Origin: Oribacterium sp. oral taxon 102
GTDB taxonomy: Bacteria > Bacillota > Clostridia > Lachnospirales > Lachnospiraceae
Assembly: GCF_013394775.1 (NCBI RefSeq)
Contig: NZ_JABXYT010000001.1
Coordinates: 2,399,501 to 2,463,500 of the forward strand
DNA: 64,000 nt
Direction of reading: 5' to 3'
Part shown: piece after piece, positions 35,618 through 45,400 of the stretch
How positions within the stretch are numbered: position 1 is the stretch's first letter
Layout of the letters: each line of letters opens with the position of its first letter
Notes under the pieces: model-generated
Databases searched by the model: none
What the model was told of the DNA's origin: nothing
Seen by the model: only the letters and a program-made list of their open reading frames with translations
Position numbers and translations under genes: made by a program

Positions 35618-36145
35618 TTAGTATACCACCTCACTATTATCCAAAGCGGAAGATAGGACATTATGAATCCAGTCGTTAAAAATAATCGCTGTTTCATATC
35701 CTGGCTCCCCATGCTTTCTTGTGGTCCACTTGCACCGGTTTATTCTCGTCAAAAAATCAGTTGTTGCTCGACCGCACAGTATATCAACTAACCTTTCAGC
35801 ATCTTCCTTTGAATTAATGCACAATTTGTCATCCTGATTGAGTTCAATTCCAAACTTAGCACTAACCTTTGACCTGAAGGAATAACTATTAGCGATTTTT
35901 CTCGCCGTTTGTTCATTGTATGCTACCAGTCGGCGTGGACATCTCCCAGAAGTCGCATACTGCTCAAACACAGCACCATCTGACAGAAAATCCATATTTA
36001 TTAAATTACTGACCACTTTTCTCCCTTGTATTTTGAAAGAACGTTCAAGATTGAATAATTTCTCTCCTTCTTGATTCATCAAAAACAAATCTTTTGATCC
36101 AACAATTAGGATCTCAAAGTTGTGCGGCAAATTTAAAATTTTCAA
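35618..36145 (-). CDS. Uncharacterised protein downstream of dndA
   Basis: The 175-residue soluble protein contains YATSGRCPRRLVAYNEQTARKIA and the start GFEILIVGSKDLF-like strand. I do not recognise it. It is in line with the dnd genes, 150 bases after dndA, and its last codon lies two bases from the IS3 element. It may be a ninth locus component or a neighbour trimmed by the insertion. No strong ribosome binding site is seen. Confidence 0.5.
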   Translation of the reverse strand: MKILNLPHNFEILIVGSKDLFLMNQEGEKLFNLERSFKIQGRKVVSNLINMDFLSDGAVFEQYATSGRCPRRLVAYNEQTARKIANSYSFRSKVSAKFGIELNQDDKLCINSKEDAERLVDILCGRATTDFLTRINRCKWTTRKHGEPGYETAIIFNDWIHNVLSSALDNSEVVY

Positions 36146-36299
36146 TTTTTAAAAAGCAAAGGCTTTTTTATCCCAAATGCATTTTTTCATAACAGAAACC
36201 GGCTTGTGAATAGAAGTCAGCTTCACAGGAATGCTTTTTTTCTTGAATATCGATTACACTACAGATAAATCGTAATCCATGCATATTCCTTCCTCATAC

Positions 36300-37451
36300 T
36301 TAAATCGCCAAGCTTATTATGACACTCAACATTTTCTTAAAGTTGTCAAGAATATTTCTTTTATTTACTCCAGATCCCCAACTGATCCGCACAGAACTCT
36401 CAATCTTTTCAACCGGAATTCCCATGGCTGCCAGCACGTAACTTGGGTCATAGCTTCTTGACGTACATGCTGAACCATTAGAAATAGCGCAGTACTGCTT
36501 TGTTGACAGCATCAGAGCTTCTGAAGAAACTCCATCGAAGCAGATATTCAGGGTACTATCTATGCAATATTGAGGATCCCCATTCAGCTCATATCGAACC
36601 CCTTCTTTCTTTAAGAGATTCAGCATCTCATCTCGAATCGCTTTATTTTCTATTGCCTCTTCCTTATACTCAGCCTGAGCCAGTTCACAGGCCTTTCCCA
36701 TACCAGCAACAAGCGCAACTGGAGTCGTTCCGGGGCGTAATCCATGTTCTTGCTGTCCCCCAAAGTAAACATTCTTAACCGGTGGAAGCTTGTAATTGCG
36801 CCTTCTTAGAATGAGTGCTCCTATTCCCTGGGGACCTCTAAACTTATGCGCACTCATAGACAACATGTCATAATGCAGGTCACGGATCTGATCTACCAAT
36901 TTGCTGCAGCTTTGGGTAGCATCAACATGGAAAAAAACATCTTTATCAGCCAATGCATCGCCAATTTCTTTTACGGGTTGAATCGTCCCAGTCTCATTAT
37001 TCACATGCATGATTGAAACAAGGAGTGTGTCCTCTCTGACACGACTAAGCACATCTTCTGCCGATACTCTACCGGAAAGATCCGGAGATACATAATCAAC
37101 ATCAAATCCTTGGGACTCCATGTATTTCACTGTATTAAGCACTGATTTATGCTCTATTGCAGTTGTAATGATATGTTTTTTTCCAGTCGATTCAGCATAG
37201 TCTTTTAAGCCTTGGATCACGATATTATTGCTTTCTGTTGATCCACTTGTAAAAAAGACCTCTTCCGGAGTCACACCAAGTAGTTCAGCGATTTGTTTAC
37301 GTGCATTCTCTGTAACTTTCCTTGCCTGCTCGCCAAAATCATGGGTTCTGCTATCGGCATTACCTGGATCGTTGCGATAGACTTCAATCATAACGTCAAG
37401 GACTCTTGGGTCGATTGGCGTGCTTGCATTATAATCAAGATAAACGCTCAT
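36300..37451 (-). CDS. dndA: DNA phosphorothioation cysteine desulfurase DndA
   Basis: The 383-residue IscS-like PLP enzyme starts MSVYLDYNASTPIDP and has the PLP lysine in MSAHKFRGPQGIG (about 205) and the persulfide cysteine in NGSACTSRS (about 330). It supplies sulfur to DndC for replacing a bridging phosphate oxygen in DNA. It overlaps dndE by four bases (ATGA), which places it firmly in the same operon, last rather than first as is common. Confidence 0.93.
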   Translation of the reverse strand: MSVYLDYNASTPIDPRVLDVMIEVYRNDPGNADSRTHDFGEQARKVTENARKQIAELLGVTPEEVFFTSGSTESNNIVIQGLKDYAESTGKKHIITTAIEHKSVLNTVKYMESQGFDVDYVSPDLSGRVSAEDVLSRVREDTLLVSIMHVNNETGTIQPVKEIGDALADKDVFFHVDATQSCSKLVDQIRDLHYDMLSMSAHKFRGPQGIGALILRRRNYKLPPVKNVYFGGQQEHGLRPGTTPVALVAGMGKACELAQAEYKEEAIENKAIRDEMLNLLKKEGVRYELNGDPQYCIDSTLNICFDGVSSEALMLSTKQYCAISNGSACTSRSYDPSYVLAAMGIPVEKIESSVRISWGSGVNKRNILDNFKKMLSVIISLAI

Positions 37452-37834
37452 TTCCGCTCCTTCACGGCCAGCGAAATTAAATCGTCGAGGCTCTTAATAA
37501 ATCCTGTACCGCTTAGATGTGCTATTCCTCTTTCAAGATTTAGATGAAAGTACTTCTGCAATGTTGCATCATCTGCCGGCAACCCCATTTCAATGCACCA
37601 GGCACGGAGCAAAGCATCATATAGATCGCTGTATTCCCCGCCAAATGTATACCAGGACATTTCCAAGTTGCTGTCTGCCGGTATCTCAACATCAGTCGGG
37701 ATCGTCTTCTCACTAAGTGAATAGCATAAAGCCCAACGGCATAATATATTCCAGTTTTTGATGCCTGTCTTTCCCTTCAATCGGGATAATTTTTCTTTCG
37801 ACCGCTGTGATAAACGGATCTGCTTCATTATCAT
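37448..37834 (-). CDS. dndE: DNA phosphorothioation protein DndE
   Basis: The 128-residue protein matches DndE: basic start KQIRLSQRSKEKLSRLKGKTG, then NILCRWALCYSLSE and the DndE tail with GTGFIKSLDDLISLA. DndE binds nicked DNA and is essential for modification. It overlaps dndD and dndA by four bases on each side. Confidence 0.93.
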   Translation of the reverse strand: MIMKQIRLSQRSKEKLSRLKGKTGIKNWNILCRWALCYSLSEKTIPTDVEIPADSNLEMSWYTFGGEYSDLYDALLRAWCIEMGLPADDATLQKYFHLNLERGIAHLSGTGFIKSLDDLISLAVKERK

Positions 37835-39783
37835 TTTTCGTCACCCACAAAATATCCCCTCAGAATAGTTGTACTCTTACTCTCATCATCATAGCAGAGT
37901 GTGAACTCATCCCCAACATTTTCCTTCATCAGCTGGTAGTAGTTCTGATCAATCTCAGAGTCGGTTGAAAGAATGATTGTCTGCTCACTCGCCTGAGGGA
38001 AATAAGTCTGAATCAATGATTTACGATGATTCGAATCCAACCTTGAAAGAGGAGTATCTATAATAACTGGAAGCTTTTTCTTTGAACAAATTGCCAACCC
38101 CCAAAGGATTGAGATTACCATCAGCTGATTTTCCCCTGCAGACAAAGCAGTCTTTTCTACTTCCACGCCATCCTTATTCAGATAAGTAAGATCCAGCGTT
38201 ACCGGATCCATTGTGATCTGATCAATCAGGTTCTTCTTATTAGCCAGTTTCTTATAGCAGGATGTTATCGTTTCTCCTAAAAGACCTGTCTTTTTTCTCT
38301 GCAGACGTACTGAGAACTCATTCAGTACCCTTACCGCCATCTCGGAATATTTGATGTCACGCTTCTTATCATCATCTGCTTCGAGATTGTCAAGCAGCAC
38401 AGAAACATTTTTATTGAACTCAGACGTTGCCTTCATCAGCTCGCCGTTAGCAGTACTCCTCTTCTGTTCAAGAATAGCCAGATCTGCCTCAGTATCTCTG
38501 ATTTGCTGCTCCATAAGGCGGATATCGGTATAGACCTTTTTGAGTTCCTCTTCATTGATATCAATGGAAAGGTAGTTCTCAATCTCATCTGATTTCTTAC
38601 TCAATTTGCTCTGTCGATCCAGCTCCTGCGCAGCACTCTCTACAGTATTAGACAGGCCACCATCTATTAACTGACGTGCCTGAAGCAATGAATTGTCTGA
38701 AAGATTATAGACTGGTTTAACTAAATTGTTCGCAGAGTCAGTATCAAGGTAATTTATAAATGAAGATACCTGTTCCGCATCTTTATTTTTCTTTATGTAC
38801 TTGGTAAATACGCTATTCACATATGTAACTGCCTGTTTCCTTACAGCTACCTCTTTTTCTTTCACAGCTTGCTCAATGATATTATTCAGAAGATCCCTTA
38901 CCAATATCAGCGGAAGTTCTCCTGCCGCCAACTGAGAAAGATTTTCTCTGCTCTGCTGTCTTTGAGCCTGTACCTCTGCTCTTTGAGCCAGCAATCCATC
39001 TCTTTTACCGACAACATCTCCGCCTCGGGCAGAATAATCCAGTTTCTTTTGTTCGCACTGTTCTTTTAATGTTGCGAGCTTTGCATCCTTCGTAGTAATC
39101 TCTGCTTCTACCTGGCTGAATTTTTCCTCAGCATTTTCTTTCAGGGTTCGAAGCCTATCAATTTCTTTTGTTTCTGCTGATGCACTTACGGCTTTCTGAA
39201 GCTTTCTTATGTTCCTATGCATATCGCTGTTCAGTGTATCCAGGATAGAAATCCCCAGCATAGCTCTGATTGACTCTTTAAGCTGAGAATTCGTATTATC
39301 AACCGCAAGCTCTGCTATCTTTTCGCCATCAAAGAAGAAGAAATTAGAAAGTGCACTGGGAAGAATATTCTCAACAAACATTGACCAGTTTTCAGTAAGA
39401 AATGAATTATAGGATCCATTCTTCAGAACATGTATCTCTTCTGTTGTGCGGACTTTATTTACTGCAGACCATTCTCTCCTGATCATGTAAAGATCTCGGT
39501 CCGCATTATTTAGATCAAATTCCAACTCCACATAAGTTTTCTTGGTTCCATCAGAAAGGTTTACAAATGAGCGCAAATACTGTCCATATATATTAAATGA
39601 GCTTTCTTTATACGCAAAGGAATTAGCGCCATAGAGAGAAAGCAATACAGCTTCAAGAAAAGTAGTTTTCCCTCGTCCATTCAAACCACCGATCAGGACA
39701 ATTGGCTTTTTCCCTGAGAATTCAAATGTGTTTGTAGATGCATACACGCCAAAATTATGCATCGTTAAGCGTTTAATAATCAT
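37831..39783 (-). CDS. dndD: DNA phosphorothioation ATPase DndD
   Basis: The 650-residue SMC/Rad50-like ATPase has Walker A GGLNGRGKTTFLE (32-44), a long coiled-coil middle (about 200-470), ABC signature LSAGENQLMVIS (about 540-551) and Walker B KLPVIIDTPLSRLD (about 565-578). It is proposed to alter DNA structure during modification. It overlaps dndC and dndE by four bases each. Confidence 0.94.
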   Translation of the reverse strand: MIIKRLTMHNFGVYASTNTFEFSGKKPIVLIGGLNGRGKTTFLEAVLLSLYGANSFAYKESSFNIYGQYLRSFVNLSDGTKKTYVELEFDLNNADRDLYMIRREWSAVNKVRTTEEIHVLKNGSYNSFLTENWSMFVENILPSALSNFFFFDGEKIAELAVDNTNSQLKESIRAMLGISILDTLNSDMHRNIRKLQKAVSASAETKEIDRLRTLKENAEEKFSQVEAEITTKDAKLATLKEQCEQKKLDYSARGGDVVGKRDGLLAQRAEVQAQRQQSRENLSQLAAGELPLILVRDLLNNIIEQAVKEKEVAVRKQAVTYVNSVFTKYIKKNKDAEQVSSFINYLDTDSANNLVKPVYNLSDNSLLQARQLIDGGLSNTVESAAQELDRQSKLSKKSDEIENYLSIDINEEELKKVYTDIRLMEQQIRDTEADLAILEQKRSTANGELMKATSEFNKNVSVLLDNLEADDDKKRDIKYSEMAVRVLNEFSVRLQRKKTGLLGETITSCYKKLANKKNLIDQITMDPVTLDLTYLNKDGVEVEKTALSAGENQLMVISILWGLAICSKKKLPVIIDTPLSRLDSNHRKSLIQTYFPQASEQTIILSTDSEIDQNYYQLMKENVGDEFTLCYDDESKSTTILRGYFVGDEK

Positions 39784-41306
39784 GCGTCTACATCCTCGTA
39801 CTCTGTTCTCGCAGCATATGAGGTACCATGCTCACGAACATACTCTTCAAGAAACTTTTCATCGTATTTACCACCAACGTCCTTCTGACGATTAACCCTT
39901 TTTAAATAGAACTTCGTGGCGTCTTCTTCATTTTTATAAAAAGTCTTTCTTACACAGCCATCTAATTTTTCAATGATTCCCTTACGTTCTGCCATACCAT
40001 TTGCTTCAACTTCAACGTCGATGAGACTAGCCATTAACTCAGGCATCAGTTCCTCGTCTCCATATAAGTCATGGCAGGTATCCATCAGAATATCCCATTC
40101 TTCTTTTCCAAAAGACTCGGAACCAATCCATTCAGGATCTACAAACTCTTTTCCGATAACTTCCTTATAGATTCTGGGTACAGCGTCATCGAATTCACGC
40201 TTCTCATTTACCCAGATTCTTCTAATGACTCTCAACTCCAGAATCGTAATCAGTTCCAGATTCTTAAAGTCCTCCGGACCGTGCTCCTGAATATTTTTCT
40301 GCATCGTCAAAAGTTCACGTAGCCACTTCTCCCGCACTTCTTTCTTATATGGGCCGTGATAAAGCTGTCCGTAGCTTCCCTGCAATGAGCCATTCATTCT
40401 TCTGAAGCTGCGGCGTTTTCGATCGCCATCCTCTGATCCGAATTCATTTCTGAAATTTAGAAGCGGCGTCATCCAAGCCTTCTCGTCATCATTTGCTATC
40501 ATTGCTTCCATGGACTTATCTTTTTCGACCATGGTGCATACCCAACATCCAAAGCGGCTTTTCCCGCAGCTCGGGAGATTCTTTTCTGCCTGCAAAGGAC
40601 ATTCATTATCAGCTGTGGCACCACGATACAGAGTCAGCAGATCCATGTTGGAATAACCCCATGGATTTTTGTACTGCATCAGGAATACCCATACATCATC
40701 ATCGGTCCAATCTTCCAAAGGAGAAAAGACAAGCTCGTTCTCCAGGGTCGGATTAGGACTTAAGAGTTTACGAACCCTTTTCTTCTCATAAAAGGCTATC
40801 GTCCGAGCACGGCGAGAACTTTCTGCCTTTCTTGTTCCTAATACAAGAATGATCTCTCCGTGCTCCGCTATGCGGTCCTTAATAAACTTATTCACCGGCT
40901 GAATTTTCAGGCGGTCCGTACACCATCTATACTTAAGTCGCGGGAACGGATACCCCCTTCCAATCAAGTTCACCCAGAAGGTATTATTGACTTCCGGAGT
41001 AAGGCGATGCGTAACAAATGGTAGATGATTAGCTCCAGCCTCGGCCTCCATCTTCTCCAGGGATTTTTCTACCCACTTTGATACAAGCGGCGATTCAACC
41101 AATGTATCTGTATTGATAATATGGATTGGCTTAAGCCTCTTTTCTTCAGGTAACTCTTTTATCGCAAGCCAGACAAGTTCAAGGGTCGCTGTGCTGTCCT
41201 TTCCCCCTGAATATCCAATAACCCACGGAATAGAGTCTGCAAGATAAAGATTCCTAACCGTCTCCATCATTCCTTCAATTGTTTCCTTCGTGATACTACT
41301 AGACAT
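39780..41306 (-). CDS. dndC: DNA phosphorothioation sulfotransferase-like DndC
   Basis: The 508-residue enzyme of the PAPS-reductase/PP-loop family has IGYSGGKDSTATLELVW (about 32-48) and a cysteine cluster around CPLQAEKNLPSCGKSRFGCWVC (about 240-263) for a 4Fe-4S centre. It accepts sulfur from DndA and activates the DNA phosphate. Its stop overlaps the dndD start as ATGA. The core catalytic gene of the system. Confidence 0.94.
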   Translation of the reverse strand: MSSSITKETIEGMMETVRNLYLADSIPWVIGYSGGKDSTATLELVWLAIKELPEEKRLKPIHIINTDTLVESPLVSKWVEKSLEKMEAEAGANHLPFVTHRLTPEVNNTFWVNLIGRGYPFPRLKYRWCTDRLKIQPVNKFIKDRIAEHGEIILVLGTRKAESSRRARTIAFYEKKRVRKLLSPNPTLENELVFSPLEDWTDDDVWVFLMQYKNPWGYSNMDLLTLYRGATADNECPLQAEKNLPSCGKSRFGCWVCTMVEKDKSMEAMIANDDEKAWMTPLLNFRNEFGSEDGDRKRRSFRRMNGSLQGSYGQLYHGPYKKEVREKWLRELLTMQKNIQEHGPEDFKNLELITILELRVIRRIWVNEKREFDDAVPRIYKEVIGKEFVDPEWIGSESFGKEEWDILMDTCHDLYGDEELMPELMASLIDVEVEANGMAERKGIIEKLDGCVRKTFYKNEEDATKFYLKRVNRQKDVGGKYDEKFLEEYVREHGTSYAARTEYEDVDA

Positions 41307-41316
41307 AATTCTCCAA

Positions 41317-42396
41317 TCACTTAACTATGATCTTCTTAAAATTCTCTTCCGCGGATTTTTCGTCGTCCGAAAGAGGAATGCCGATCTTCTCTTTTATCGT
41401 ATTCGCAATCAAAATTGCTGCATGTTTATTTGTGATAATCCGGCCATTTTCTCGGATTGCCCGCATCTGCCATTGCTTGGCATTTCGCTTCCAGTTGATT
41501 TTCCTAAGACCCTCCAGCTTTCCTTCGATATTAGATTCAGAATGTTCAAAGAAATAACGCCCGACTCTTCCCAGAGCCTGAATCACGATCCCTTGGGTTG
41601 CAATATAGTTCTCTCTCAAATCGACTTTGGAAATCTCCTTTGACTGAAGTTCATTCCACTGAACCATGTTATTAGCCACGGAATCCCAGAATCTTTGTAG
41701 AAATGCTTCATCGCGCTTCTTATTCTGAATATCCCCAGTTTGGAATATATATTTATTCGCCGTATAGAACGTGTTTAACGTAAATAAGTTCGAAGAGTAT
41801 TTGCCTAAAATATCCTTTTCCTTATCCGTGTAGGCATTCAAAAAGTCATTTGCGTTAACCACATTCCGGGTAATCACAGCAAGCGTATCTCTAGAATCGT
41901 ATAACTCAGAAATAGAATTTGAAGTTTTGACAGCGTTTTTATTTAAATCTGTAAAAATCTGCTGGCTTCTCGCCAGTCCCTTGTCTTCAAAAAAAACAAT
42001 AGGAATGGTCTCATTATCCAGAGTTTCATCTTCCTTGAGTGCTTCTAGTATAGCGGCTTTCCTGTGCTGACCATCATTAATCAGGAATCTGGCATCCATT
42101 GAAACCTCAAGAACACCGGTATCCCTGTTCTCGTTATTGGGCCTGAATGAAAACTTTCCATCAATGGAAGTAGCCAGGGCTGAAAACACATAATTATCGC
42201 GATTATCAAGAATATATCTGCTTATAACAGGAACCCTCGCCTCATTCAGTTTCCGCTGTGCACGGTATTCTGGTAAAACATATTCCTCATCGTTCGGGAA
42301 CAAACGTGAAATCATTTTTAGTGGAACCATCGCGATGTAGTATTCTCTTCTTGCTTGTATGCCTCGCACTACCGGAAATTTGTATACGTAATCCAT
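41317..42396 (-). CDS. dndB: DNA phosphorothioation regulator DndB
   Basis: The 359-residue protein contains the DGQHR motif in INDGQHRKAAI (about 108-118), diagnostic of DndB, which regulates dnd expression and keeps modification at the right level. GTGAGGAT precedes the start. A promoter and a 34-bp perfect palindrome lie within 50 bases upstream. Confidence 0.93.
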   Translation of the reverse strand: MDYVYKFPVVRGIQARREYYIAMVPLKMISRLFPNDEEYVLPEYRAQRKLNEARVPVISRYILDNRDNYVFSALATSIDGKFSFRPNNENRDTGVLEVSMDARFLINDGQHRKAAILEALKEDETLDNETIPIVFFEDKGLARSQQIFTDLNKNAVKTSNSISELYDSRDTLAVITRNVVNANDFLNAYTDKEKDILGKYSSNLFTLNTFYTANKYIFQTGDIQNKKRDEAFLQRFWDSVANNMVQWNELQSKEISKVDLRENYIATQGIVIQALGRVGRYFFEHSESNIEGKLEGLRKINWKRNAKQWQMRAIRENGRIITNKHAAILIANTIKEKIGIPLSDDEKSAEENFKKIIVK

Positions 42397-42407
42397 ATCA
42401 TCCTCAC

Positions 42408-42454
42408 AAAGAAGCAGTATACTTAAGTATACTGCTTCTTTACTCTTTATTCAA
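42408..42454 (-). promoter_or_regulatory. dndB promoter covered by a 34-bp perfect palindrome
   Basis: A perfect 34-bp palindrome with central TTAA spans 42408-42441. On the minus strand TTGAAT (42454-42449), 17 bases, and TATACT (42431-42426) form a promoter whose -10 lies within the palindrome, and the predicted transcription start (about 42419) is inside it. It ends 12 bases before the dndB start. Self-binding by a repressor, possibly DndB, fits; an RNA hairpin acting as an attenuator of read-through from dptH is the alternative. Confidence 0.7.
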
Positions 42455-42481
42455 CCTGTTATTGTATTTTGCAAGATGCGC

Positions 42482-45400
42482 TTATTCTTCGCCTTTGATA
42501 AGCTTCCAAAAAGGCAAATCTTCAAGGTATATTGGTTTGCCAGTTCCAATTCTAACAATACTGTTATGCATCTTAAGTTGCTTAATGTCGTTAAATAGTT
42601 TTTGCTCCTCCTTACTCTTTGGTTCTGTGTTAAAAACGAAATCTACATTAGAAGGATTAAAATCTGCTACACAGTGAACTACCCAGGTAAGAATATATTT
42701 TGCGTAATTATCTTCTCCTGTTTCAAAATGTTTTAAGAACTGCGTCGACAGTATCGTACCAACACCAAATTCACGTCCCTCCTTAAGGATCCTTTTTAGC
42801 GCTGGAAAATCCTTACTCATAAAGTTATCCGCTTCATCAACTAATATGAACTTTGTGAGTTGACGAAGCTTGCCGTCTAATTTACTTGAACCATATGTCT
42901 GCATCTGAGAATAGAACAGATTCAACGTGATGGCCACTACAAGATCCTGTATATCGTCCTGCCCAGCAAATCCGGACAAATCCACCACCACCACACCATT
43001 TAATAAATCGTACAGTGACTTTGTTTTATTTGCATCCGGTTCGAATATTTCAAAATCATGCAGTTTTGACATTGCAGCAAACAATGAGTCGTTTTTCTTA
43101 ATGTCATCATCATCCATGTAGATGTTAAAAACATCCTCGAATGTTGGTGGTGTACTTGACCACGTTGATGCATTTGCCGGAGTAATTCCTTTACTCTGAT
43201 ATGCAGCTGTCATGCACTGCATCAAGATGCTGTCTTGTTTAGGGCCAAGGTTAAATACCGTTGATAATGTTTCTTTGAAAGCATTGGCTGTATGTATTGG
43301 TAATAGGTTCTTTTTGCCTCCACCTTCGATCAAGCTAAGTGGATTAAACGGTAAATGATACGGAGCCACAATAAGCGGATGAACCGCATCTACAAAATCA
43401 GGTTTTGTATCGTTATAGTCGCCTTTATAATCGAAAATAAGTATTCCAAGCGGAGCTCCATCCACATTATTCGAAGCATTACGATACAATTGGGTAATCA
43501 AAGACTTCGTAAACTGAGTCTTTCCTGTTCCCATCGTTCCGATAATACCTGTATTGGTATGGAATACCTGCCGAGTATCATTTGGATACCAAAAAACAGG
43601 TGAACCATCCATCCTGTTATTACCGAATTTAACTCTAATTCCATTTCCAAGTTTGACAACATCAGATTTGTCTGTCTTTGGCTCCGGAAGTTCTGGTTTC
43701 TCCGGCTCGTCTGGTATCTCTGGTTGTTCGGGTTTTGTTGCAAAAGGTTCCGGCTGATCTGACAATATAGGTTTTACCGGGTCATCTTTTTCATCATATG
43801 GCGTTGATTTTATACTCTCCCCATTTCCGTTCAGATCATCTACCTGCATTTTCCCAAGTGGCACAATTCCACTACCAGGATTTCTTAGGATTTCAGAAAT
43901 ATTGTTCACATCTTTAAGTATCAGATTATATTCATCAGCTTCGGGCAACTCCAAAAAGTTAATTGCATCTTCCTTAAAGGATGTTGTGCGTTCCAAGAGT
44001 CCTTTCTTAAAAGATAAAACCGCCCCTTTCCCAAGAAGATCTCGGATGTTAGTAGATACGGTAAACTCTTCGTTTAAAAGCTGCTCTCTGAAGGTATCCA
44101 GTACAATATTCCAATCCTGTGAATCATCCACATGATAAACCTGCATTTTTTTGCAGCTATTAATAACCAGCTGCATCATAAAATTACGATTCACTTTATA
44201 CATGATGGAATCTTTGTCTTCATCCGGATTAAAAGCATTCTGCAAGCCATCCGCTGTATGCGCAGCTTGTTCAAATGCCTTTGAGATAACGGATGGTGCA
44301 TTATTCCCAGTCTTCACTTCCGTCGGATAAAAATATACCCTCAGTTGGCCTTTGTTCTGATGTATACCAACAAAAAGCAAATCGTCGCTCGTTGAACCTT
44401 TTTCAAATCCAAGATTCTTTGCTGATAAAATCCCATCATTCTGTGACAGACCTACCCCTCCTGACACTCTGAGCATCTCCTCCATAGAGATCGGCACCCA
44501 TAGAATATCTGAATGCTTCAGATAGGCAAGCATCAATTTAATAGCTGCAATAATGCTTATTTTCTCGCGAGAGAAGGTGGAATCCTTATTTACTCCTACC
44601 ATCCGTTTTGAAGAAACCAGTCTGAGTAACCAGTCACCATTTATGGCATTAAAAAGATTAATTATTCTTCCAACGTCAGAAGGCTGTGCCATCACTCCTT
44701 TATCAGCCAGGTACTCCTGAATGACATTGGCATATTGTTTGGATTTATGAGTAACAGTAATCGCATCATATCCGCTGCTTGAAGTGTACTGATCGCTATA
44801 ATGAATAATCAGAAGATCATTCCCGGCTTCTTTTTCACAGAAGAAATCCAGATCAACCTTTGGATCTACGAATACTACCCAATTTGAAGACTGATAAATA
44901 TAATTCATTTTGTCTTCGGCATCATCGTTGATCTGAGTAGAAATACTTACACCTGGCTGATATGGATTTCCGGAGTCGCTCACCTGACTCAGTGAATTTA
45001 TCAGTTCTGCCAATTTCTCCAATTCGGACTTTTTGGCATATTTAGATCCAAATCCGGTACGATACTTCTGACCATATCTGCTCGATGGAACACCTGATAA
45101 TAATCCGCCAAGAGAAACGCCTGTTGCGATTTGATCCATCGTGGCGATCTCAGAAGTCACCTCAGATTCCATCTCGTAAAAAGTAATATGGGCATATTTA
45201 TAATTATTCCCACTATCCTCGATAAAGAAACAATGAACGTTCTTAGCGATAATTCCTTCAAGATTATTCATTGCTGTGCCTGAATCAATAGATAGTTTCT
45301 GATCATCCAGGAACCTTTTTAGCTCAATTCTATTCTTTAAGAAATTGAATGAATTATCCAAGGTATCATTTGAATAAACCCTTATTTCGAATTTAAGTAA

